Part shown: piece by piece, positions 34,985-44,837 of the stretch
How positions within the stretch are numbered: the stretch's first letter is position 1
How the letters are laid out: every line of letters starts with the position of its first letter
DNA from: Alloprevotella sp. Lung230
GTDB lineage: Bacteria; Bacteroidota; Bacteroidia; Bacteroidales; Bacteroidaceae
Direction of reading: 5' to 3'
Length of the DNA: 64,000 nucleotides
Assembly: GCF_014385435.1 (NCBI RefSeq)
Contig: NZ_JACSUD010000004.1
Coordinates: 62,001-126,000 of the forward strand
The notes under the pieces: generated by a model
What the model saw: the letters and a program-made list of their open reading frames with translations, nothing else
Database searches by the model: none
Told to the model about the DNA's origin: nothing
Program-made: the position numbers and the translations under genes

Positions 34985-36796
34985 TTAGTTGAAATCCGCA
35001 ATGATGGCTCCGCCAAAGTTGAGTTTGGCATTCTGAATTTGGAGATACTGGTCGCTGCGCAAGGTCTGTGCCTTGTTCACCTCGTCGGCCGATGCCTTGA
35101 CGGAGAACTTGAAGCGCTTGATGAGTTGCAGGCTTTTGGGATGGTCGGCTTTGAGGGTGAGGGTGATGGGGCGTGTCACAACATTGCCATCGGGAGCTCC
35201 CTTGATGTCGACTTCCGACACGGTGATACCGGCAATCACATTGCCCTTTTCGTCGAGCGGGATGAGGCGTGCTTTCAGCGAGAGAGGGATATTGGTGAGG
35301 ACATCGGCGGTGACAGCAATCGCAAGGTTGCTGCTCGTCACGTCGTCCATGTCCATGTCGATGTCGCTCGTTTCATCGGTGTAGTCGACCTTCAGCCCCT
35401 GCGAGAAGGCAAAGGGCACCAACATCTTGTAAGACGATTGGGCACGATACTGACGGCCGAATTCGAGGGTGACTTCCTCGCCGGCCAACCGCACAGCGCC
35501 ATCGTTCAGGCGGACGTTGACCACATCGGGGATGGTTTCGATGAGCCGGCCGAAATCCTTGACCACCGACTTTCGTGCATCGGCAGGAGCGGTTTCGGTG
35601 TCGTAGGGTTGCTCGCCTTGGTAGAAATAAACCACGTTCTTCCGGTCTTTCTCCAAGCGCACGCCCTCCGGTGCGAGCTGCACTTCAGTGTGCTTGCCGC
35701 CGGCTTGTGCGGTGAGTTTACCCTTTTGCAACACTACGGCCGCGGGAACATCGGTCATGTCGGCATCGAAGCGGAGGGTGAGTTGGTCGACCTTGAGCGC
35801 AACATCGTCGCCGCTCAGGAAGTCGGGCACTTGCGCCTTCACCTGAATGGGGTCGATCTTCGGGGCAATGGAGGGACTGAACACCCCCGTCACCGTTTTG
35901 GCGGCCACCACGTCTTTGTTCTTCCCATTCACCGTCACGAGCAAGGCGATGGTCGCTTTGGGCGCTTTGTCGCCCGACACGTGGAAAGGAGTTTTCACTC
36001 CCATGGCCAGTTCGCCTTTGAGACCAAACTTTTCGGCAGGCACCTGGTGGGAGGTCAAGGCTTTGGCGAAGGCGAGACGATCCACCACGATATTGCCCAA
36101 GTCGATTTCGCGCAGACCTTCGACGATGGTTCGATTGGGCAGCGTGTAGATGCCATCCTTGTAGTGGGCGCTGTTGGACTTGATATAAGAAGGCAGTGTG
36201 ATTTTGAGATTTTTCAGACCGTAGATGGCAAAGTGCGTCGCCACATCATCTTGCAGTTTCAGTTTGAGGTTGAACGTGACGTTGCCCAAACCAATGCTGC
36301 TCACCTGCTTCACTTCGTCGCTCCAAGAGAGGTTGAAGTCGAAGTCTTTGCCGTCTTCAAAAGCGGTGTAGTCGGGGTTGGTGTTGGCCGGCACGTCGTA
36401 GCCCGTTGTAGCCAAAAGCGCCTTTTGTGCATCGGTGAGCTGGGAGAGCAGATGTTTCCAGATGTCGTTGCCAAAGTTGTAACCCACGTTCAACTGGTTG
36501 ACCTCTATTTCAGACGAGGCCTTCTTTATGGTGAAGTCCAGGTGGGTCTGCCCGGTTTCCACGAGGTAGTAAAGCCCGTTGGCATCGGTTTTGATATTTC
36601 CTTCGGGCTTGAGGAGGTCCACGAGTTTAATCCTTTCAGTGTTGCCGAATTTCACCTTCAATCCATCAACATTGAGTTTCACTTTCATATCGACATCGCC
36701 ATAGTCGACGGAAGAGTCAACGCAGCTACACAGCATGAGGGCGGCAGGAAGTACATAGAAAGCGCGCCGCAAGAGAGGACTTAGGGAGTGTTTCAT
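34985..36796 (-). CDS. Large lipoprotein of unknown function
   Basis: A 603-residue lipoprotein. MKHSLSPLLRRAFYVLPAAL then MLCSC gives a type II signal with Cys at about residue 25. The mature part is beta-rich with repeated short strands (VDYGDVDMKVKLNVDGLKVK) and no catalytic motif I can identify. I chose the ATG at 36796 because it puts the signal peptide at the N-terminus; the frame extends 21 codons further. It has a consensus promoter about 100 bases upstream and precedes the DUF5723 barrel, so it is probably its outer-membrane partner or accessory lipoprotein. Confidence 0.8.
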   Translation of the reverse strand: MKHSLSPLLRRAFYVLPAALMLCSCVDSSVDYGDVDMKVKLNVDGLKVKFGNTERIKLVDLLKPEGNIKTDANGLYYLVETGQTHLDFTIKKASSEIEVNQLNVGYNFGNDIWKHLLSQLTDAQKALLATTGYDVPANTNPDYTAFEDGKDFDFNLSWSDEVKQVSSIGLGNVTFNLKLKLQDDVATHFAIYGLKNLKITLPSYIKSNSAHYKDGIYTLPNRTIVEGLREIDLGNIVVDRLAFAKALTSHQVPAEKFGLKGELAMGVKTPFHVSGDKAPKATIALLVTVNGKNKDVVAAKTVTGVFSPSIAPKIDPIQVKAQVPDFLSGDDVALKVDQLTLRFDADMTDVPAAVVLQKGKLTAQAGGKHTEVQLAPEGVRLEKDRKNVVYFYQGEQPYDTETAPADARKSVVKDFGRLIETIPDVVNVRLNDGAVRLAGEEVTLEFGRQYRAQSSYKMLVPFAFSQGLKVDYTDETSDIDMDMDDVTSSNLAIAVTADVLTNIPLSLKARLIPLDEKGNVIAGITVSEVDIKGAPDGNVVTRPITLTLKADHPKSLQLIKRFKFSVKASADEVNKAQTLRSDQYLQIQNAKLNFGGAIIADFN

Positions 36797-36892
36797 GGCT
36801 GAATTTAATTTATGGGGTTGGTGTATATGTATATGGAGTTCCGTGAGAGAAAAAGGCAAAACATCCGCATTTCAACACGACGTAAAGCACCG

Positions 36893-36923
36893 CAAAGATA
36901 TAAATTCTTTTAATAATGCCCAA
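36893..36923 (-). promoter_or_regulatory. Promoter of the lipoprotein-DUF5723 operon
   Basis: TATCTTTG (36893-36900) with TTG (36921-36923) 20 bases upstream on the minus strand; the leader would be about 90 nt. Confidence 0.78.
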
Positions 36924-37093
36924 AGAAGACGCGATTTTAAGCAAAAAAAACAAGGAAAATACCATCCCAAGCTCCCCCAAAGTTCCAAATACCTTCTCGT
37001 CCGACAAAAACAGCGCTCCATGTGAAGTAAAATTGGACAAGGCAATCCAATGAATTGGACAAGTGTGTCCAATCCATTTGCAGCGTGAAGCAC

Positions 37094-37139
37094 AAAAAAG
37101 CGAGCCCCTTCCTTGGATGATCCAAAGAAGGGGTTCGCT
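37094..37139 (-). terminator. Terminator after the GH27 region
   Basis: A long stem GCGAACCCCTTC / GAAGGGGCTCGC with inner TTGGAT/ATCCAA is followed by TTTTTTG on the minus strand. It lies 129 bases beyond the GH27 stop. Confidence 0.78.
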
Positions 37140-37157
37140 GCATTCAGAAGGCGCGCG

Positions 37158-37262
37158 TTAGTGCCGGAAAAAGGAGTGGGGATTGCAGATGTTGTCCCAC
37201 AAGCGGGGCAAAAACGTGTTGAGAACAAGGGCGGGCACGATGGAGAGCGCGAAAACCGTGGG
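37158..37262 (-). pseudogene. Possible C-terminal remnant of a membrane protein
   Basis: In a frame different from GH27 the minus strand reads RHPTVFALSIVPALVLN then TFLPRLWDNICNPHSFFRH and a stop, a hydrophobic segment with a plausible protein C-terminus, placed between the GH27 stop and its terminator. No start belongs to it. It may be a decayed gene or chance. Confidence 0.2.
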
Positions 37263-37267
37263 GTGCC

Positions 37268-39718
37268 TTAACGAATGATTTTCGCCCCGTTTTCCAAAAC
37301 GTAGACGCCGGAAGTGGGAGCGCTCACCCTGCGGCCGGAGAGGTCGTGCAAGCGGCCTTGAGCCTGAGCGGCCGCGGTTTGGCTGCTGCCGGGGAGGGGG
37401 TCGATGCCGGTGGTACCCGACTTTTCAGTAAGGAGGAACACCTTCGTTTCGTAGGGAGCGAGCGCGCCGGTGGTGAGGCGGCCGGTCACTTCGGTCGTTG
37501 TGCCGGTCCACACATTCTTAGAGAGGTAGGTGGCAGTGGCTTTGAGATAGAGCTTCGTCAGGTCGAGTGTGCGCGAAGCGATGGACGCTCCGCCGCGGTT
37601 GGTCACGGCGATGGCTTTGCGGCCGCCGGTGAGGTCCTTGACGTAGACATCGAAGCCCGTCTTCGCAAAGTCGGTGTTGCCGGTGCTGAGCTCGGCCATA
37701 TATTCCGCCTGCTGGCCGAGGGCATCTTGGTTGATGGCGATGATGTCGGCATTGGTGAGGGTGGCGAGGTCGGCTTTGGTGACAAGAGGTGTGGGGATCG
37801 ACACGCCGCCGTTGGCTTCGCCTCGGGGGGTGGCGCGGAGGTCGCAAGTGAGCGCGAGCGGACTGGCCAGCATGCACCAGAGGCTCATCTGGCTGCGGGA
37901 TTGGGCGTTGTTGAGGCCGGGGATGATGCCGCCGTTGCTTTGGTGGTCGGAGGTGTTGTTGCTCGGGCCGCCGAGACCGTGGAGCCCGATGCACATCATG
38001 TCGAGGTCGTTGAAGCGATTGACACCGGCATACATCCAGAGGTCGCGCACCTCGTCGACACCGCCCAGCACACCGGGTCGGCTGTGGTTGCCGATCCAGC
38101 TTTCACGCGCATCGGCCGTGGCCCGCCAACTGCTGCCACCGGCTTCAGCGCCCCAGGTCCAGGGGCGGTTGGTGCCCCACTCGCAGATGTTGTAGCCGAA
38201 GGGAGGACGACCGGCAGCGGCGCGGGCGTCGTTGATTTGCTTCACCGCCTGCCCCATCGCTTTGTAGCTTGGATAGGCTGCTCCTTCACTATTGCAGAAG
38301 TCATACTTGAGCATATCGACACCCCAACTCTCGAAGAGCTGCATGTGGGGCAGTTCGTAGCCATAGCTGCCGGGCTGATAGTTTTCGCAGGTCATGCGGC
38401 CGGCATCGCTGTAGATGCCTACCTTGGCTGTGGGATTGACGGCTTGCAGGGCAGCCTTGAGCCCGCTGATGCCTTTCGGGAACTTGACGGGGTCGTAGGT
38501 AAGTTTGGCTTTGTCGGCCTCCTGCGTCCCCCATCCGTCGTCGAGGACGATGGTGTTGTAGCCAGCCGCAAAAAGACCTTTGTCTTCCATCCCTTGCGCG
38601 ATGGCCACCATCTTGTCGTGACTGATGGATTTGGCAAACCAGTTCCAGCTAAGCCATCCCATCATGGGCGTGGGCGACTGCAGGTGGCGACTCACGGTGA
38701 GGCGGACGGGGATGCTGCTCACCACACCGTCGGAGGCAGCCACCTTGACGTGGTAGACGTATTCGCCTTCCTGTTCGGGCGCCGTGCCGTAGACGTACTT
38801 GTAGCGGTTGCCCACGGCCGTACGGTCGTCTTTGAGGCTGAAACCGGCGAGCGCACCGAAGTCGACACTCTGCACGGTCTCGCCCGAATTGGCCACGAGT
38901 TTGTGCATAAATTCTGCTCCGGGAAGGCTGAACAACGTGGTGGCGCAGGCCAGCGAACCCACCGCGGGGTCAATGATGGTCCATGCACTGTTGCCGTCGT
39001 CGGTGCGCCAGAGGTTGAGCACGGCCTTGTAGTTCACCCCGCCGGTGAAGTTCCACGAAGGGGTATCTTCCTTCACCTGCGCCACACTGCCGGGGATGAT
39101 GCTCACGTTCTCCCGGTCGGTCCGCAGGAGGATTTTCCACGTTTTGGCCGCCGAGGCCGAGGTGACCACCTTCACATAGCTGCCCGACTGCGTGGTTTGC
39201 AGATCGGCATTGGCCACGCGGGTGTAGGTGATGTAGCCATTGGCCGCGAGGTCATAGATATAGTAGTGGCCGATGGTGTTTTGGTCTTCGAGAAAGAGGA
39301 AGCGGTCGGCCTCCGACTTCTGGGTCGTGGACACGAGGTTGTTGCCCTTCTTTCCGATGTAGGCGGCCGGCATTTTGAGCAGGTAGGGATGTCGTTCGCC
39401 ATGGAGCGAGAGGGTGGGAATGAACATCTGGAGGAAGTCTACATTGACCTGCCGATGGGTGTTGTCCACCTGCACGGTGTAGCCGTAGCCGCCTCCGCAG
39501 GTCACTTTCACATCACTTTCCTCGATGGGTTCGGCTTTGAATTTGGTGTCGCCCTGTGCGTTCACACCGCGGAAGGATGAACCGCGGATGGTGATGGTGG
39601 CCGTCTGCGGCATACCGGACGAGAAGAGCGTGTACTCCCTCAGTTCCGCCGAAAGGGGCAGTACGATGGCGAGCAGGAGCAGCAACAGGGTGCTGCGAAA
39701 TCGTAAGGTTGAAAACAT
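37268..39718 (-). CDS. GH27 alpha-galactosidase, secreted, with T9SS-like C-terminal tail
   Basis: An 816-residue secreted enzyme that removes terminal alpha-galactose. After the signal peptide (about 1-24) come 320 residues of accessory beta domains. The GH27 barrel starts at PMMGWLSWNWF (351), with VLDDGWG (391-397), the nucleophile Asp473 in LKYDFCN and the acid/base region NDLDM (570-574, equivalent to NDPDM). A beta-sandwich follows. The last 40 residues (LHDLSGRRVSAPTSGVYVLE, ending KIIR) resemble the type IX secretion sorting domain or its degenerate Prevotella form, so the enzyme may be surface-exposed. It has its own promoter and stands alone. Confidence 0.92.
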   Translation of the reverse strand: MFSTLRFRSTLLLLLLAIVLPLSAELREYTLFSSGMPQTATITIRGSSFRGVNAQGDTKFKAEPIEESDVKVTCGGGYGYTVQVDNTHRQVNVDFLQMFIPTLSLHGERHPYLLKMPAAYIGKKGNNLVSTTQKSEADRFLFLEDQNTIGHYYIYDLAANGYITYTRVANADLQTTQSGSYVKVVTSASAAKTWKILLRTDRENVSIIPGSVAQVKEDTPSWNFTGGVNYKAVLNLWRTDDGNSAWTIIDPAVGSLACATTLFSLPGAEFMHKLVANSGETVQSVDFGALAGFSLKDDRTAVGNRYKYVYGTAPEQEGEYVYHVKVAASDGVVSSIPVRLTVSRHLQSPTPMMGWLSWNWFAKSISHDKMVAIAQGMEDKGLFAAGYNTIVLDDGWGTQEADKAKLTYDPVKFPKGISGLKAALQAVNPTAKVGIYSDAGRMTCENYQPGSYGYELPHMQLFESWGVDMLKYDFCNSEGAAYPSYKAMGQAVKQINDARAAAGRPPFGYNICEWGTNRPWTWGAEAGGSSWRATADARESWIGNHSRPGVLGGVDEVRDLWMYAGVNRFNDLDMMCIGLHGLGGPSNNTSDHQSNGGIIPGLNNAQSRSQMSLWCMLASPLALTCDLRATPRGEANGGVSIPTPLVTKADLATLTNADIIAINQDALGQQAEYMAELSTGNTDFAKTGFDVYVKDLTGGRKAIAVTNRGGASIASRTLDLTKLYLKATATYLSKNVWTGTTTEVTGRLTTGALAPYETKVFLLTEKSGTTGIDPLPGSSQTAAAQAQGRLHDLSGRRVSAPTSGVYVLENGAKIIR

Positions 39719-39817
39719 GATATTGAAGATTTAAAAGTTGAATGTCGAAGAGCGTGCACACCGCTATCGGGAATTCCTTGCCGACAGTCTTATGCACTAT
39801 ATGTACTCAGTCGGGTG

Positions 39818-39848
39818 CAAAGATATAAATTCTTTGCTATACAGCCAA
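39818..39848 (-). promoter_or_regulatory. Promoter of the GH27 gene
   Basis: TATCTTTG (39818-39825) and TTG (39846-39848) separated by 20 bases on the minus strand; the leader would be about 95 nt. Confidence 0.78.
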
Positions 39849-40000
39849 AGCCGTCTCGACTTTGCCCGAACTCAATGTGCACAACATTTTAGCGCAGCAC
39901 TCCTATCTTGAAAGTACACGACGTTCGTTCCACCCGACGTACAGTGTTCAGACAAAAAGAAGACCACATCCGCAACAAAAGATAATTCTCTCCAAGGAAT

Positions 40001-40102
40001 ACTATAAACCAAAGTGTGATTTATAGATTACTCCTTAGCTTCTCAACTTTTCTTGCAGAAGCAGCCAACTTTGTCATTGAGCCTGACGAACAGTGCCAAA
40101 AG
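40001..40102 (+). repeat. Dispersed repeat family B, copy 2
   Basis: This copy has one palindrome, CTATAAACCAAAGTG..TTTATAG, followed by TTAGCTTCTCAACTTTTCTTG, GCAGAAGC and a conserved end TTGAGCCTGACGAACAGTGCC. It corresponds to the right half of copy 1 and to the inverted copy 3. It lies in the 476-base gap between GH27 and the transporter; 39849-40000 shows nothing else recognisable. Confidence 0.7.
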
Positions 40103-40113
40103 GAACATCATCA

Positions 40114-40163
40114 AACGGACTCGGCAGGACTTTGCCGAAAGACAAAATCCTGCCGAGTCCGTT
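40114..40163 (-). terminator. Terminator of the AspT/YidE-like transporter gene
   Basis: A perfect 16-bp stem, AACGGACTCGGCAGGA / TCCTGCCGAGTCCGTT, with an 18-base loop, 32 bases beyond the transporter stop. The T-richer side is on the plus strand (ATTTT). Confidence 0.7.
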
Positions 40164-40194
40164 ATTTTAGAAGAAGTCTATAAGATATGAGGCA

Positions 40195-41946
40195 CTACAT
40201 GAAGAAGAGCAACACGAGCTGCGCCATGAGGATGCGCAAGAACATGGCGAGCGGATAGACGGTGCTGTAGCCCACGGCCGGGGCGTTGTTGCCCGCTGTG
40301 GCGTTGGCAAAAGCCAAGGCCGGTGGGTCGGTGTTGGAACCGGCAATCAAGCCCATCAGGGTGAAGTAGTTGAGCTTCATCTTCAAGCGTCCGTAGAGAC
40401 CTACGATGAGAATGGGGAGGGTTGTAATCAGGAAACCCATCCAGACATAGTGGACGCCGTCGCCCTCCATGATAGTCTTCCAGAAGGAAGCACCGGCCTG
40501 AATGCCCACACTGCTCAAGAAGAGGATGAGACCGACTTCGCGGAGCATGAGGTTGGCCGAGGTGGACGTGTAGGTGTTGATTTTGTAGCGATAGCCAAAG
40601 GCACCGATGAGGATGGCCACCACGAGAGGACCACCGGCCAAACCGAGCTTCACAGGCACAGACACACCGGGGATGGGGATGGGCAACTGGCCGACAATGA
40701 TACCCACGAGGATGCCGAAGAAGATGGCACCAACGTTGGGGTGGTCGAGGTGCTTGACGTGGGCACCGATGACGTTTTTGAGGCGCTCGATGTTTTCTTC
40801 ACGTCCCGTCACCATGATGCGGTCGCCCACTTGGAGGGGCAGGTCGCGGGCGGCAAAGAGCTCCATGCCGTTGCGAGTGACGCGGGTGACATTGACGCCA
40901 TAGAGGGACGAGAAATGCAGTTGGCCGAAGGTCTTGCCGTTGATTTCGGGTTTGGTGATGACCAAGCGTTTGCTCACGTAGTTGGTCGTTTCGATGGTTT
41001 CGGGCTCGTTGAAAGGCTCTGCCTCACCGATGAGTAGGGTGAGCGCTTCGGCCTCATTTTCGGTGCAGACGATGTGCACGCTCATGCCCAGTTCGAGTTC
41101 CGTTTCGTGGTTGGGGATGAAGAAACTGCCATCGGGATTGATACACCGCGTGACGATAAACTGGCGGTTGAGGAACTGGTGAAGCGCTTCGAGCGAACGG
41201 CCCACGACGGCCTTGTTGGTCACACGCACAAGGATGTGCTTGGGGGTGGCATGAGGGTTGCTTTCTTCCGACTGGCGGATGGCTTCTTGCTCCTTTTCGT
41301 AGGAAACTCCCGTAAGTAGTCGGATGGCGAGAGTGGCCAGGATGATGCCCACCACACCGAGGGGATAGGCGCAGGCGTAGCCGTTGGCGATGGTGGGGAT
41401 GGTGCCGGACTGGATGAGGTCGGGCAGAACACCGTTGGCCGCACCGAGACCGGGAGTATTGGTCACAGCGCCATACATCACCCCGACCATCATGGGCAAG
41501 TTGTTGGCATCACCAGGATGAGAGAAGATACCGGCAAAGTCGCCCAAATAGTAGAGGCCGAGCATGACCACCACGTTGAGCATCACCAAACTGGCAGTGA
41601 GCAGGTTCATACCCAGTCCGCCCGACTTGAAAGTTTCGAAGAAACTGGGGCCGACTTGCAGACCGATGCAGTAGACAAAGAGGATGAGCCCCAACTCCTT
41701 GACCACATCGATGATGGGTTTCTGATAGGCCACGGCCGCCGCGGGGTCGGCATAAAGCACGTTGGTGCAGATGTGGCCGACAATGATGCCCACAAAGAGT
41801 ACCCACGTGACTCCAAAGGCGATGCCGTTGCGGCCGCCAATCTTCCAGCGACCCAATTTAACCCCCAGACTAATGACCAGGGCATACAAAATCACAATAT
41901 GCGCAATGCTCTCCGGGTTTTGTAGAATTTTCACGAACCAATCCAT
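40195..41946 (-). CDS. AspT/YidE-type transporter with two RCK-C (TrkA-C) domains
   Basis: A 583-residue inner-membrane protein: about five helices, two cytoplasmic TrkA-C domains (about 205-380), then five or six more helices. The paired halves share the duplication typical of the aspartate-alanine exchanger family, e.g. LGLILFVYCIGLQVGPSFF and VGLILFLSSVGIQAGASFW. The C-terminus contains LMGLIAGSNTDPPALAFAN. Members exchange amino acids or related anions; the substrate in Bacteroidetes is not established. It diverges from udk, and both start in the 208-base intergenic region. Confidence 0.92.
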   Translation of the reverse strand: MDWFVKILQNPESIAHIVILYALVISLGVKLGRWKIGGRNGIAFGVTWVLFVGIIVGHICTNVLYADPAAAVAYQKPIIDVVKELGLILFVYCIGLQVGPSFFETFKSGGLGMNLLTASLVMLNVVVMLGLYYLGDFAGIFSHPGDANNLPMMVGVMYGAVTNTPGLGAANGVLPDLIQSGTIPTIANGYACAYPLGVVGIILATLAIRLLTGVSYEKEQEAIRQSEESNPHATPKHILVRVTNKAVVGRSLEALHQFLNRQFIVTRCINPDGSFFIPNHETELELGMSVHIVCTENEAEALTLLIGEAEPFNEPETIETTNYVSKRLVITKPEINGKTFGQLHFSSLYGVNVTRVTRNGMELFAARDLPLQVGDRIMVTGREENIERLKNVIGAHVKHLDHPNVGAIFFGILVGIIVGQLPIPIPGVSVPVKLGLAGGPLVVAILIGAFGYRYKINTYTSTSANLMLREVGLILFLSSVGIQAGASFWKTIMEGDGVHYVWMGFLITTLPILIVGLYGRLKMKLNYFTLMGLIAGSNTDPPALAFANATAGNNAPAVGYSTVYPLAMFLRILMAQLVLLFFM

Positions 41947-41983
41947 GGTATAAGATAAATGAGATGAATGTTGATTTTGGGTG

Positions 41984-42013
41984 CAAAATTAAGTATTATT
42001 TGCGTTCCTGCAA
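41984..42013 (-). promoter_or_regulatory. Promoter of the AspT/YidE-like gene
   Basis: TAATTTTG (41984-41991) with TTG (42011-42013) 19 bases upstream on the minus strand. Confidence 0.65.
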
Positions 42014-42115
42014 AATATCGCCCTCAAAAAAACATGCCCCGCTTCCTCTGAGCCGCTCCCAAGGCGAGGGGGAAGAATTTTCCATAAAAAATTTCCGAGT
42101 TTCGTTTTTTCTACG

Positions 42116-42123
42116 TAAGTTTG
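42116..42123 (+). promoter_or_regulatory. -7 element of the udk-dxs-trkA-trkH run
   Basis: TAAGTTTG fits TAnnTTTG, 32 bases before the udk start. No clear TTG at the normal distance. Confidence 0.5.
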
Positions 42124-42154
42124 CATTTCTAATCGTATCACAGCACACAACCGC

Positions 42155-42796
42155 ATGATAATCATAGGTATAGCCGGCGGAACGGGGTCGGGAAAGACCA
42201 CCGTTGTCCGTAAAATCGTAGAAAGTTTGCCCGAAAACTCCGTCGCGGTCATCCCCCAAGATTCCTACTACAAGCACCAGTGGGATGTGCCCGAAGAGTT
42301 GCGCAAGCTCACCAACTTCGACCATCCGAACGCTTTCGACTGGCCGCTATTGGCCCATCAGATTGAGCAGCTCAAATTTGGCAAAGCCATCGAGCAACCC
42401 ACCTACTCCTACCTCACCTGCACCCGTCAGGAGGAGACCATCCACGTGGAGCCGCACGAGGTGATTATCGTGGAGGGGATTATGGCTCTTTACGACAAAG
42501 AGTTGCGCGAACAGATGGACTTAAAAATCTTTGTCGATGCCGAACCGGACGAACGGCTGCTGCGCGTCATTGAGCGCGACATTGCCGAACGGGGACATCC
42601 GCTCGACATGCTGATAGACAAATATCGCAACGTCTTGAAGCCGATGCACGACGAGTTCATCGAACCCTCGAAGCAACACGCCGACATCATCATCCCCAAT
42701 GGCGGCGACAACACCCGCGCCATCGCCATGATGCAGCAATACATCCGCTCCGCCTTCCGCGAGCAGGAGGTGCGGGCGGCCTTCTCTGCTAAGTAG
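42155..42796 (+). CDS. udk: Uridine kinase
   Basis: A 213-residue uridine/cytidine kinase of the salvage pathway. The P-loop GIAGGTGSGKTT (about 5-16) is followed by PQDSYYKHQWDVP and NFDHPNAFDW, typical uridine-binding segments, and the lid IERDIAERG. It is full length. It begins a plus-strand series with dxs 106 bases on; the intervening segment carries a short hairpin-forming repeat (AAGTAGG...CCTACTT). Confidence 0.95.
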   Translation: MIIIGIAGGTGSGKTTVVRKIVESLPENSVAVIPQDSYYKHQWDVPEELRKLTNFDHPNAFDWPLLAHQIEQLKFGKAIEQPTYSYLTCTRQEETIHVEPHEVIIVEGIMALYDKELREQMDLKIFVDAEPDERLLRVIERDIAERGHPLDMLIDKYRNVLKPMHDEFIEPSKQHADIIIPNGGDNTRAIAMMQQYIRSAFREQEVRAAFSAK

Positions 42797-42902
42797 GGAA
42801 GTAGGTAAATAGGTATTCATTCTGAACGCCTACTTACGACTCATCTGTCGTGAGCCGACAGCCCTTTTCCCTCCTCTACCCTCTCTCATCAACCACTTAG
42901 AC

Positions 42903-44825
42903 ATGACAAATCCGTCGAAATATCAACTGCTCTCCCATATCAACTCACCAGCCGACCTGCGGCGCTTGCCTCTCGAACGATTGCCACAACTTTGTCAGGA
43001 GTTGCGCGAGGACATCCTCGACGAACTGGCACAAAATCCCGGACATCTGGCCTCGAGTTTAGGGGTGGTGGAACTCACCGTGGCGCTCCACTATGTGTTC
43101 GACACGCCTGAGGACCGCATCGTTTGGGACGTGGGACATCAGGCCTATGGGCACAAAATCCTCACAGGGCGGCGCGATGCCTTCTGCACCAACCGCAAGT
43201 TGGGCGGCATTCGCCCCTTTCCCTCCCCCCAAGAGAGTCCCTACGACACCTTTGTGTGCGGTCACGCCTCCAACTCCATTTCGGCTGCCCTCGGCATGAG
43301 TGTGGCCGCCTTGCAACAGGGGCATCCCGAGCGCAAGGTGGTGGCGGTGATCGGCGATGGGGCGATGAGCGGCGGACTGGCCTTTGAGGGGCTCAACAAC
43401 GCTTCCGACACGCCCAACAACCTGCTCATCATCCTCAACGACAACAACATGAGCATCTCCCATTCGGTGGGCGGCATGAAGCAATACCTCCACCACGTCC
43501 ACACCTCCTCCTTCTACAACCGCTGGCGCAACCGCTTCGCTCGAAAACTGGAGCAATGGGGATGGCTCAACACACCGCGACGCAAAAGGCTCATCCGCCT
43601 CAACAACGCGTTCAAGTCGTTCATCACCGCCCAGCAAAATATCTTTGAGGGGATGAACATCCGTTATTTCGGCCCTTACGACGGTCACAATGTGCTGGAG
43701 TTGGTGCAATCGTTGCGCCGCCTCAAAGACATGACCGGCCCTCGCTTGCTCCACATCCACACCACTAAGGGCAAGGGTTATGAACTGGCTGAGGAAAACC
43801 CCATCGTCTGGCACGCCCCGGGCAAGTTCGACCGCCAAGAGGGCGAACGTCTTGAAACGGGCAAGGACGGGCAACCTCCGAAATTTCAAGATGTATTCGG
43901 CCACACGCTGGTCGAACTCGCACAGAGCAACCCACGCATCATGGGCGTCACGCCGGCCATGCTCACCGGTTGCTCCATGCACTTGCTGGCCGAAGCGATG
44001 CCCGAACGCACCTTTGATGTGGGCATTGCCGAAGGCCACGCCGCCACCTTCTCGGCAGGTATGGCCAAAGATGGGCTCATCCCCTTCTGCAACATCTACT
44101 CCTCCTTTGCCCAGCGCGCCTACGACCACATCATCCACGACTGTGCCATCCTCTCCCTTCCGGTGGTGTTCTGCCTCGACCGCGCGGGGCTTGTGGGCGA
44201 AGACGGACCCACCCACCACGGCAGTTTCGACATTGCCTACCTCCGTCCCATCCCCAACCTCACCCTTGCCTCGCCCTACGACGAGCACGAACTGCGTCGC
44301 CTCATGTTCACCGCACAGCAGGAGGCCACAGGACCTTTCTTCATCCGCTACCCTCGCGGCGGCGGCCGACTGGTCGACTGGCGCTGCCCGCTGGAAGCCA
44401 TCGAAGTGGGGCGTGGACGTTTGCTCAAAGATGGACGCCGAGATGGGCAGGGCGATGTGGCCCTCCTCTCGTTCGGCCCAATCGGCAATGTGGCAGCCGA
44501 TGCCATCGCCCGACTCACCGTAGAACGCCCGGACTTGCGCATCTCCCACGTCGACCTTCGCTTTGCCAAACCGCTCGACGAAGCTCTCATCCTCGACATG
44601 GCGCGCACCCACCGGCGCCTCATCACTCTTGAAGACGGTGTGCGCAAAGGCGGTGTCGGCACGGCCGTTCTCGAGCTCCTGGCCGACCACAATCTCTCCT
44701 GCCCTGTGCAGCGCATCGGCCTGCCCGACCACTTTGTGGAGCACGGTACACCGACCGAACTCTATCACCTCTGCGGAATGGACACGGAAGCCATCACGCA
44801 GGCTTTGTCAGACATCAGAAGTTAG
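42903..44825 (+). CDS. dxs: 1-deoxy-D-xylulose-5-phosphate synthase
   Basis: A 640-residue thiamine-diphosphate enzyme that condenses pyruvate and glyceraldehyde 3-phosphate, the first step of the MEP isoprenoid pathway. Visible are [13 protein letters not shown], the ThDP motif [16 protein letters not shown], and the second-half [15 protein letters not shown] and FIRYPRGGG. The C-terminal transketolase domain is intact. It is followed after 12 bases by trkA, suggesting one mRNA, although there is no clear functional link with potassium uptake. Confidence 0.96.
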   Translation: MTNPSKYQLLSHINSPADLRRLPLERLPQLCQELREDILDELAQNPGHLASSLGVVELTVALHYVFDTPEDRIVWDVGHQAYGHKILTGRRDAFCTNRKLGGIRPFPSPQESPYDTFVCGHASNSISAALGMSVAALQQGHPERKVVAVIGDGAMSGGLAFEGLNNASDTPNNLLIILNDNNMSISHSVGGMKQYLHHVHTSSFYNRWRNRFARKLEQWGWLNTPRRKRLIRLNNAFKSFITAQQNIFEGMNIRYFGPYDGHNVLELVQSLRRLKDMTGPRLLHIHTTKGKGYELAEENPIVWHAPGKFDRQEGERLETGKDGQPPKFQDVFGHTLVELAQSNPRIMGVTPAMLTGCSMHLLAEAMPERTFDVGIAEGHAATFSAGMAKDGLIPFCNIYSSFAQRAYDHIIHDCAILSLPVVFCLDRAGLVGEDGPTHHGSFDIAYLRPIPNLTLASPYDEHELRRLMFTAQQEATGPFFIRYPRGGGRLVDWRCPLEAIEVGRGRLLKDGRRDGQGDVALLSFGPIGNVAADAIARLTVERPDLRISHVDLRFAKPLDEALILDMARTHRRLITLEDGVRKGGVGTAVLELLADHNLSCPVQRIGLPDHFVEHGTPTELYHLCGMDTEAITQALSDIRS

Positions 44826-44837
44826 AAAATCCCTCCT

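Noticed and set aside
38905-38914. Single DnaA-box-like TTATGCACA (minus strand)
   Set aside because: Isolated inside the GH27 coding sequence; one 9-mer match is expected by chance.
40450-41037. 195-codon frame opposite the AspT/YidE-like gene
   Set aside because: Acidic, His-rich shadow frame lacking any domain; the transporter on the minus strand is clear.
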